Shown here piece after piece: positions 1 through 6,013 of a stretch of DNA of 6,013 nucleotides. Location: assembly GCA_002167605.1 (NCBI GenBank), contig NHCT01000008.1, positions 1 to 6,013 of the forward strand. The letters are read 5' to 3'. Each line of letters begins with the position of its first letter. Position 1 is the first letter of the stretch. The notes beneath the pieces are model-generated. The model saw nothing but the letters and a program-made list of their open reading frames with translations, was not told the origin of the DNA and did no database searches. Made by a program: the position numbers and the translations under genes. This stretch comes from Verrucomicrobia bacterium TMED40 (GTDB lineage: Bacteria > Verrucomicrobiota > Verrucomicrobiia > Opitutales > Seribacteraceae).

Positions 1-1750
1 TGTATCCAGAACCGCCTGTTAATACTTCGACCCCATCCGCAGTTGCCAGAGGGTTTGTTTGAACCAAAGCCCATTTATCTAAAGGCAAGGTTACCGTTGG
101 AGAAATAACCGGCAATATCTCAAGAGATTGGTCGGAATTACGAAGAAAAAATTCTCGTATATTCTGGAAGGAATCCGTGAGGTCTTGGTTGCTTAATGGT
201 TCATAACCTTCGCCCTCGTCCTGAAATCTTGCGGGTATCACCAATATTTTTCGAATACCATTAATAGGGGTTTGGATGGGTGCCGGTTCAGAAATATTAT
301 CAAATTCGACAACATATGGTAATCGATGAGTGGAATTTACATCAACCCAATGATTTTGGTCTGATGACCAGTCCATTGCAGCATAGTCTTGACTCGTAAA
401 AGTATTGTTTAAAGGGGCAGTTCCTGCTGCCCAATTTTGATAACCATCTTCGACCGGTGTTCCTTCGTACAACCAGCGCCAAGACCCCTCACTCGCACCC
501 AATGGGCCCAGGGTGTAGTTATCTTCGTTGTCGTCCCACGAAAAACCCCATTCGCTTTCACTATCACTTGCACCAAGCCATGCATATTTAAGTAGCGAAG
601 TATTGCTTTCATTAAATCCAATAATGGCTGCCTCTTCTAACATATTAGCAATGAAGTTTTGTTCGGCTTCTGTTTCAATGGATACAAGCCTTCCACCCAT
701 ATCTCTTGCCGTTGAGTTTGCTTCGTTCCATGTGGCAAGTGTCTCAACCAAGGTATATTTTCTCTTGTAATACTCCGTGTTACCCAAGCTGCCTGCTATC
801 ATTGGGTAAGAGAATGCCCGCCTGCCGGAAAGGTTGCTTGCTTCGGCTAATTTAAGATCCTGAACCAAAAGATTCTTTTCCAAATCATTGGTAAAACTAA
901 TTTCCTGAGATCCGATTCTTACGGACATTTCATTTCCTGACTTACCCTTGACGATTCTGTAAGCTTGGTCGGAAATAGCAATGTCCTCGCCTAACTGTAT
1001 ACCCCAAACTGCCACACCCCGAGCTGTCGCAAGTTTTGAACGGTGACCATAAACCCAAGCTCTTACCCGTTCGCCGTTATCAAGAGTTGCCCATCTTTTA
1101 ATTAAGCCTTTTGGATGATTTAAGTCATAGCAGGAATGGATTGCCTCAATATCTGCAAACTCATTGACCCATTTCTCAGTGTATTCAGTAAAAGGCTTGG
1201 GAAGGCTTGAAACTGGACTCATTTCGTCCAATGCAAGCTCAAGTGCCTTTCTTGGATCTCCTCGAATAATTTGCTGAAGGATTTGGGCTCTATGTTTAGC
1301 AAGTTTTAAACCCTCGTCCATGAATTGGGCCACTCTTCTGGGATCGTGAAGATGGGTCGAACAGTTACTATCGATAGCACAAGTGAGGGCCTGGTATTGA
1401 TCAATCCAATTTTCAAATTTCTTAAATACAGGATCTTTAGATAAATCGATGTAATCCCTTGCCTGACACCACTCATCATAAGCTTGAGTGGGTACCGCAA
1501 GTTTTGAGATATCTTCGTACAAAGGTGCAAAACTTGGTCCTACACTTGAATGAGCTAATTCAGGTTTCTCTTCCTCGCTTAGCTGCACTTTTTTGGAACT
1601 CTCTTCCAATATCGTCCTATTTGAAGCTTGCTTAAATAAAACAGCAAGAAAGATGATAAAGCCAAAAAACGGTAAAAAAAGTCTACAAAATACTTTCCTC
1701 AGAATTGAGTTGTGAGAAAAAAATCGTAGGGCGGGCTTTTCTGTGGGCAT
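1..1750 (-). CDS. Secreted/anchored C-type-lectin-like + M6-like metallopeptidase protein (N-terminal part, cut by left edge)
   Basis: My hand translation from the ATG at 1748-1750 gives 583 codons with no stop before the left edge, so the C-terminus is missing. The start is firm: an in-frame stop lies just upstream at 1763-1765 with no other start between. Residues 1-23 are basic, and residues 24-39 form a hydrophobic segment (FLPFFGFIIFLAVLF), a signal anchor or long signal peptide. Residues about 138-176 (RRVAQFMDEGLKLAKHRAQI and following) resemble a helical N-terminal region I know from large secreted Verrucomicrobiota/Planctomycetota proteins. Residues about 328-483 are a C-type-lectin-like domain: TWNEANSTARDMGGRLVSIE, then YAWLGAS, WRWLYEG, YQNWAAG, HWVDV and the closing YVVEF. 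From residue 500, RKILVIPARFQDEGEGYEP and later FFLRNSDQSLEIL match the opening of M6-family peptidases. The zinc-binding HExxH lies beyond the edge, so protease activity is unproven. Likely role: glycan or surface binding coupled to extracellular proteolysis (inference). There is no clear ribosome binding site. Confidence 0.85.
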   Translation of the reverse strand, partial: MPTEKPALRFFSHNSILRKVFCRLFLPFFGFIIFLAVLFKQASNRTILEESSKKVQLSEEEKPELAHSSVGPSFAPLYEDISKLAVPTQAYDEWCQARDYIDLSKDPVFKKFENWIDQYQALTCAIDSNCSTHLHDPRRVAQFMDEGLKLAKHRAQILQQIIRGDPRKALELALDEMSPVSSLPKPFTEYTEKWVNEFADIEAIHSCYDLNHPKGLIKRWATLDNGERVRAWVYGHRSKLATARGVAVWGIQLGEDIAISDQAYRIVKGKSGNEMSVRIGSQEISFTNDLEKNLLVQDLKLAEASNLSGRRAFSYPMIAGSLGNTEYYKRKYTLVETLATWNEANSTARDMGGRLVSIETEAEQNFIANMLEEAAIIGFNESNTSLLKYAWLGASDSESEWGFSWDDNEDNYTLGPLGASEGSWRWLYEGTPVEDGYQNWAAGTAPLNNTFTSQDYAAMDWSSDQNHWVDVNSTHRLPYVVEFDNISEPAPIQTPINGIRKILVIPARFQDEGEGYEPLSNQDLTDSFQNIREFFLRNSDQSLEILPVISPTVTLPLDKWALVQTNPLATADGVEVLTGGSGY

Positions 1751-1771
1751 GTATTTGTAACACTAAATATA

Positions 1772-1785
1772 CGTCCATTTGGACG
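1772..1785. repeat. Perfect inverted repeat (6-bp arms, 2-base centre) in the secretin-lectin intergenic gap
   Basis: CGTCCA TT TGGACG is a perfect palindrome-like repeat in the middle of the 57-base gap (1751-1807) between the secretin stop and the lectin/protease start. As RNA it could only form a 5-bp stem with a 4-base loop. Read in the direction of transcription, the T-run lies before the stem, not after it, which argues against a rho-independent terminator. An AT-rich TATATT (minus strand, 1766-1771) abuts the repeat and could be a -10 element, which would make the repeat an operator-like site, but no convincing -35 supports this. Function unknown. Confidence 0.4.
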
Positions 1786-1807
1786 AAAAATCTAAAGATA
1801 ATTGTTT

Positions 1808-4800
1808 TTAATTTCCTGCATCTTCTCCTGATTTGAAACTTCTTCGGATGGTGCCTGTCGGTGTGAGAATAACAGGATCCTTAAATATGGACTGAGGGGT
1901 AATACTTTGAATATTTTCCCGGACTGGTGATCCGCCTGCAGAAACAATATTGGCACTAACAAAAATCAAGAGATTTCTTTTCTGATAACTTTCAGCCGAT
2001 GATTGAAAGAGTCTACCCAATAGAGGAATATTTCCTAACACCGGGATTTTATCATTTACGGTTTTTACTTCCTCTCTAGTCAATCCACCAATAATTACAG
2101 TTGCTCCGTCAAATACAGTAACTTCTGTAAGGACTTTTCTAACCGAAAATATTGGCATTAATATTCCGGAAGGACTGATTACAGTGGGCCCAAATGAACT
2201 TGAACTAAGCGAGACAGATGAACCGCCATACTCAATAAAACCATCAAATTCAGTGACTTTTGGGTTTAATTGTAAATGGATTTGATTATATTTTTGTACT
2301 GTAGGAGTCACATTCAAAACAACACCAACCTCCCGAAAACCCGGTTGTTCATCATCCGGAGCAACTGTGTCAAATGAAGGAGTGGCTGGTTGAATATTGA
2401 TTGGTTGACCACCTCCGCCACCAAGGACACCTCCGCCACCTCCTCCTGTGGTTTGAGGTGCTGGTTGATAATCAGTCGGATAAATAAACTCCTGTGCGAT
2501 TGTAATTGTGGCCTGAGTTCCATTCATTACAGTGACTCGAGGTGCACTCAGAAGATCTGTACCTTGCTTTCTCTTTAGAGCATTTACCAAAACGGATGCC
2601 TGCACATTTGGTAAAACAGAGGTACCGGACGATAATAAATTAGTTCCTACTTCCATTAATGGATTTACACCTGTACCAAGATTGGGTGATGTTCCAGGAA
2701 TGCCTGGAAGGGGTGCCTGAAAAGCCCTGTTATTGTCGGGATTATTTGGATATGTTACCGTCGTTTCTCTTGCAATTGAACTCGGAGAGTGTGCCGTTGC
2801 AAGTGTTCTTGTATTACCAATATAGGTGTTTTCATAAAGAACTTTCGGATTTCCCCTGGAATCTAAGACAGGTGCTCCAGTAGTAGGATTTATTTCGTAG
2901 GTAGGGTTTCCAAATGCATACTTCCAGTCGAAAGAAATCTCATCCAATGCACCTTCCTGTACCTCCAAAAACTTGGTTTCTATTTCCACTTGTATACCTG
3001 CTTCCCCATCCATCTTAGCCAAAATTCTTTCAATGAAGTCTAGAGATCTACGGTCATGCGTAACGATAATTTGTGAAACACCATCAAATACAAATTTATG
3101 TCCCTTGGCATCATCAAATGGAATGCCTGCACCCTCCAAGAAGGCCTTAATCTTAAGACCCGTATCATCATCACCACCGGCTCCAGCCATAGGCGGAGGT
3201 GCAAAGGGGTCTGCCGCTGCACCACCACCACCACCAGCACCTCCGGTCATTCGATTTATTGTGGCTTGGGGAACCTCGTAAAATTCAGTTTCCATGGGCC
3301 TTCCTTTAAAGCTACCACCAGTTTTTGAAATGACAACGGCATCTGCCCGAATATCGTAAGTCCAACCAACCATCTCGGTTATGAACTGGATCATCTTACC
3401 CAGCTCCAGAGACTGTAGAGTTATGGTCACTGGAGGCAATTCCTCGCCTTCTGGTTTTAAAACGATGATTTGCACACCTTTCTTTGCTGGATCGCTCTCG
3501 GTCAAATCAAACTGTTTGGCTTGTCGCATAAGTTCTTGCATAACCTCGTCAAGAGGAGATTCGAAGAAGGGGACTGATGGTATTTTGATAAGATTAAGTT
3601 TATTTTCCAAATCAGTGGCTTCACTTTGTGCTTCCTGTGTTTCTTCAATTTGACGGTCGAACACTTTTGGTCTCTCCCACTCCCGTTCAATTTCTTCGAG
3701 CATTTCCTGCCTTGTTTTCAGGTAACCCAAATAACTTTCCTGTTGTCTCATCATTGAGATTCTCTTGAGCATTTCCTTCGCTTCAAAGTTATCCGAGTAT
3801 TTAGTTTCAACAGTCCGATAGGTCTCTGTTGCTCCAGTAAGATCACCATTAATAAATTGTACTTTAGCACGCATCAACATATCTTGAAGTTGTGCCTGAC
3901 TTTCCTTCCAATCTGGCGTGTATTCTGTAATATCGCGCCGATAAGGATCGAGCTTATCATCCTTGATTTTCTTTGCCATTTTTTCGGCAAGTTCTAGTTC
4001 ATCAGTTGCAGCTTCTTCTCCCCTGCTCTCTTTTAATCCAGGTCTTCCGTATGTAAGCGTGTCTCCTTGAATATCTCTATCTTGATAGTAGCCAGTTTTG
4101 AAATCATCGAGATGTTTTTGTGCTGCATCCCAATTTTTTGCTTCCCTGGCATCTTCAGACTTTTCCAAATGGATTCTGTTTTTTATGAGAGCCGCCTCTA
4201 GAATAATTGGCCAAGTCAAGGTACTTGGTTCTAAAAAATTCTTTATTTTGTATAAAATATCATCGGCTTTTAGATAGTCTTTTTCAGATATTAGATCTCT
4301 TGCATCATCGATCATCTCGGAAGCCAATTCTGCTTGTTCTTTATTTTTCTGCTTTGCTTTGGCAATTTCAGCATCAAAATCTATTTCATCTCCGACCCCC
4401 AAGGTTTCCGTTTCTGCATTTCGCTTTGAGTTCTCAATATCTTTCCAATCAATAACTAATTTTTGTACGCCGGAAACCTTTCCCTTAAGCATAGCTTCTC
4501 CCATTCTATACCATACAATTTGTTGTTTTGCCTTGTATAGATCACTTATCAAGGCAATGGTTGAAACGCTAGATGGCAAAACCGCTAAAGCTTCATCAAG
4601 TTGCTCCATAGCCAGTTCATATTCGCCTTTAGCACCATTTCTTTGAGCTTGTACAAGAAGGCTTTCAGCAATTCTTGTGGTGTCCTCAACTTTCTTTTTT
4701 TCCTGTTCCATCAGACGTTCAAGGTCAGGTTTTGCGTCGTCAGCAGGTAAGCCAGATTTTGCCCGGATTTCAGCTAGGTCTTTTTTAGCTTTGTCAAGCT

Positions 4801-5368
4801 CTTCGACCAACCTTCCAACCAAGGAAGCATCTTTAGAAGTAGTCGATGCCTTAAGAGATTCACGTTGAATTTTCCGTTCGGAAATTTCTATTGCTACATT
4901 TTCACGATAACGTTCAAGAAGTTGGCTTGCTAAAGAATAATTTTTGTTTTTGAAAGCTAATTGAGCCTGTTGGTAAAAAATTTTAGTTTCTTCTTTGCGA
5001 ATTTGCTGCAGGTAAAACTTATTTTGATCCGTCGTGGAAATCTTGGCAAGAGCATCGCTGGCAATAATTTCTGCTCGTGAAAAGTTTTCTTCCTTAACTA
5101 ATTTCCTTATCTCTGCGAGGAGATCTACCAGGTTAGTTTGGTCGTCAATTTTTACAAGGTCAGTTTCCTGATTGGCAATAGGGTCAAATTCAGGTGGGGA
5201 TTGGCTTGGCAAAGATAAAATACCTGAACTCTCTTCACTTTGATCCTGCGAAAAAGTCTGTAATTGAAAACCCGAAAGGGCAAAAATACATATTAAAATG
5301 AGTTTTCCGAAATGCATCTGTAAAAGGGGGGCAGTTTGATTGTAATAATGTCTACAAAAATCGCCCAT
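1808..5368 (-). CDS. Secretin-type outer-membrane channel, Amuc_1098/PilQ-like, with TPR-rich N-terminus
   Basis: This encodes about 1186 residues that should form a multimeric outer-membrane pore for a type IV pilus-like or type II secretion-like system. Residues 18-40 (MHFGKLILICIFALSGFQLQ...) are a signal peptide. Residues about 65-580 are charged and helical, with at least four TPR-like pairs (near 84-155, 235-280, 350-392 and 494-535). Residues 596-681 look like an N0/STN domain and 737-789 like an N1 domain. About 793-1143 is the secretin barrel, ending with VIIGGL, then KIPVLGNIPLLGRLFQ (the hallmark secretin signature) and NLLIFVSANIV. Glycine runs at about 707-718 and 972-988 are low-complexity insertions. 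The long TPR front half fits the Amuc_1098 family better than ordinary PilQ or GspD, and the protein is longer than typical members of either. Start choice: an in-frame TTG lies at 5374 and ATGs at 5368 and 5317. None has a Shine-Dalgarno. ATG 5317 would give the most normal signal peptide; 5368 is used because it is the first ATG and lies 15 bases after the upstream stop. Confidence 0.93.
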   Translation of the reverse strand: MGDFCRHYYNQTAPLLQMHFGKLILICIFALSGFQLQTFSQDQSEESSGILSLPSQSPPEFDPIANQETDLVKIDDQTNLVDLLAEIRKLVKEENFSRAEIIASDALAKISTTDQNKFYLQQIRKEETKIFYQQAQLAFKNKNYSLASQLLERYRENVAIEISERKIQRESLKASTTSKDASLVGRLVEELDKAKKDLAEIRAKSGLPADDAKPDLERLMEQEKKKVEDTTRIAESLLVQAQRNGAKGEYELAMEQLDEALAVLPSSVSTIALISDLYKAKQQIVWYRMGEAMLKGKVSGVQKLVIDWKDIENSKRNAETETLGVGDEIDFDAEIAKAKQKNKEQAELASEMIDDARDLISEKDYLKADDILYKIKNFLEPSTLTWPIILEAALIKNRIHLEKSEDAREAKNWDAAQKHLDDFKTGYYQDRDIQGDTLTYGRPGLKESRGEEAATDELELAEKMAKKIKDDKLDPYRRDITEYTPDWKESQAQLQDMLMRAKVQFINGDLTGATETYRTVETKYSDNFEAKEMLKRISMMRQQESYLGYLKTRQEMLEEIEREWERPKVFDRQIEETQEAQSEATDLENKLNLIKIPSVPFFESPLDEVMQELMRQAKQFDLTESDPAKKGVQIIVLKPEGEELPPVTITLQSLELGKMIQFITEMVGWTYDIRADAVVISKTGGSFKGRPMETEFYEVPQATINRMTGGAGGGGGAAADPFAPPPMAGAGGDDDTGLKIKAFLEGAGIPFDDAKGHKFVFDGVSQIIVTHDRRSLDFIERILAKMDGEAGIQVEIETKFLEVQEGALDEISFDWKYAFGNPTYEINPTTGAPVLDSRGNPKVLYENTYIGNTRTLATAHSPSSIARETTVTYPNNPDNNRAFQAPLPGIPGTSPNLGTGVNPLMEVGTNLLSSGTSVLPNVQASVLVNALKRKQGTDLLSAPRVTVMNGTQATITIAQEFIYPTDYQPAPQTTGGGGGGVLGGGGGQPINIQPATPSFDTVAPDDEQPGFREVGVVLNVTPTVQKYNQIHLQLNPKVTEFDGFIEYGGSSVSLSSSSFGPTVISPSGILMPIFSVRKVLTEVTVFDGATVIIGGLTREEVKTVNDKIPVLGNIPLLGRLFQSSAESYQKRNLLIFVSANIVSAGGSPVRENIQSITPQSIFKDPVILTPTGTIRRSFKSGEDAGN
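2411..2440. repeat. Short direct repeat encoding a glycine-rich loop in the secretin
   Basis: The 12-mer ACCTCCGCCACC occurs at 2411-2422 and again at 2429-2440. On the minus strand it encodes runs of glycine (GGGGGG-VL-GGGGG) inside the secretin barrel domain, where a loop between strands is likely. The reading frame is kept through it, so this is a coding low-complexity tract, not a separate element. Confidence 0.7.
3221..3235. repeat. (ACC)5 trinucleotide tract encoding a polyglycine linker in the secretin
   Basis: Five tandem ACC units are read on the minus strand as GGT glycine codons. They sit in a Gly/Ala/Pro-rich linker (GGAGGGGGAAADPFAPPPMAG) between the N0-like and N1-like domains. 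Slippage here would add or remove whole glycines without shifting the frame. Confidence 0.7.
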
Positions 5369-5383
5369 GGTCAACTTATAAAA

Positions 5384-6013
5384 CTACGGGGCAAACAACT
5401 CAACTTCTTCAATTTCTGGTGACAACCCTATTTGTTTTGAAATAACTAAAGACTTCCTAGAAGTATCCCACTTCAAAATTTTGAATTTTCTACCATAATA
5501 TTCTATCTCGCGACCTTCATCCTTCTCATTCAAAGATACCGAAAGTTTTTCTTTGTCATCCAACTCCAATGATAAAGTAACTTCAAACTGTCCTAGATCA
5601 ACTTCCTTCATAATACTATTGAGTTCGAAAGGCTCCTCCTTAACTGAATGATCAATTATAAGAGCACGACCAACTGGCCTAACACCCCCAGTTTTCTGAG
5701 GCACTTGCTGTACAGCAAAATACTTAAGGGTAATTAACTTTTCTGTACTATTGGAATCTACATCAACAAGAGACGATTGCCCTCTTTTGACTGAGTCGAC
5801 AAGTTTATAACTTCTATTTACCTCAAGTCGTTTGCGGACAGGAATTCCAAGTTTCTGCGAAAGATAGGTATCCTCCAAATAAGGGTTATTACCAATCCAG
5901 CTTGAAAGGCGAAAACGGTAAGGCTTCTTTACGAAATTTAATAATGTGGCACCAAATTTCTCTTTTTCTTCTTCTATTTCAGCCTCGGGAAGCGTGGTTG
6001 TAAGCTTGCCATC
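5384..6013 (-). CDS. Amuc_1099-like pilus-system protein, C-terminal part (start beyond right edge)
   Basis: The frame is open from the TAG stop at 5384-5386 to the window's right edge, giving 209 codons. It begins mid-protein with DGKLTTTLPEAEIEEEKEKF and continues without a start of its own. The TTG at 5876-5878 is only an internal leucine codon, since clear coding sequence continues upstream of it (KKPYRFRLSSWIGNNPYLED). No catalytic motif or membrane segment is visible. The sequence is charged, and its last 120 residues alternate beta-strand-like stretches (KLITLKYFAVQQV, RALIIDHSV, FEVTLSLELD, REIEYYGRKFKILKWD, SLVISKQIGLS). It ends 15 bases before the secretin ATG, so the two are almost certainly one transcript and perhaps translationally coupled. 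In Akkermansia the gene beside the Amuc_1098 secretin is Amuc_1099, a pilus-like system protein of unclear function. The assignment here rests on position and the secretin family, not on a recognised motif, so it is tentative. A PilP- or GspC-like secretin partner is an alternative. Confidence 0.6.
   Translation of the reverse strand, partial: DGKLTTTLPEAEIEEEKEKFGATLLNFVKKPYRFRLSSWIGNNPYLEDTYLSQKLGIPVRKRLEVNRSYKLVDSVKRGQSSLVDVDSNSTEKLITLKYFAVQQVPQKTGGVRPVGRALIIDHSVKEEPFELNSIMKEVDLGQFEVTLSLELDDKEKLSVSLNEKDEGREIEYYGRKFKILKWDTSRKSLVISKQIGLSPEIEEVELFAP

Noticed and set aside
528..770. Plus-strand open frame over the lectin-domain region
   Set aside because: It is a shadow of the minus-strand lectin/protease frame, which carries a clear conserved domain over the same bases.
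1306..1530. Minus-strand 74-codon frame inside the lectin/protease gene
   Set aside because: It is a different frame within a continuous 583-codon coding sequence and shows no motif.
1772..1790. Rho-independent terminator after the secretin
   Set aside because: The stem is only 5-6 bp, and for minus-strand transcription the T-run comes before the hairpin, not after it.
2973..3281. Plus-strand open frame of 102 codons, proline-rich at its end
   Set aside because: It is the antisense of the secretin coding region. Its proline run is just the complement of the glycine codons, and it has no start context or recognisable domain.
5384..5878. Separate 164-residue gene starting at a TTG at 5876-5878
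   Set aside because: The frame continues upstream without a stop to the window edge with plausible coding sequence, so the TTG is an internal leucine codon of a longer protein.

Overview
The window is a tightly packed piece of bacterial chromosome with all three genes on the minus strand, so it reads right to left. The gene content points to Verrucomicrobiota, probably a free-living relative of the Opitutales/Puniceicoccales or Akkermansia type. The central gene is a very long secretin with a TPR-rich N-terminal half, like the Amuc_1098 family of Akkermansia. A second pilus-system-like protein lies just upstream. The gene downstream has the layout of the large secreted proteins common in Verrucomicrobiota and Planctomycetota. 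Base composition is moderately AT-rich, and no start has a good Shine-Dalgarno sequence. The taxonomic assignment is an inference from family resemblance, not from a marker gene.

Layout in order of transcription: (1) 6013-5384 is the C-terminal 209 codons of a protein whose start lies beyond the right edge. By position and character it is an Amuc_1099-like pilus-system component. (2) After a gap of about 15 bases, 5368-1808 encodes a secretin-type outer-membrane channel of about 1186 residues: signal peptide, long helical TPR-like region, N0- and N1-like domains, and a secretin barrel with the conserved C-terminal signature. Two glycine-rich low-complexity stretches interrupt it. (3) A short intergenic stretch (1751-1807) holds a perfect 6-bp inverted repeat. 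(4) From 1750 to the left edge one frame stays open for 583 codons. It encodes the N-terminal part of a secreted or membrane-anchored protein with a C-type-lectin-like domain followed by the start of an M6-like metallopeptidase domain. It is cut by the window edge.

Genes 1 and 2 look like part of a pilus-like or type II/IV secretion operon whose other members (Amuc_1100/1101/1102-like) would be expected to the right of the window. The lectin/protease gene is co-directional and 57 bases downstream. Whether it is co-transcribed with the secretin or exported through it cannot be told from sequence alone, but it is the most interesting question here. No RNA genes, mobile elements, CRISPR arrays or clear rho-independent terminators were seen.
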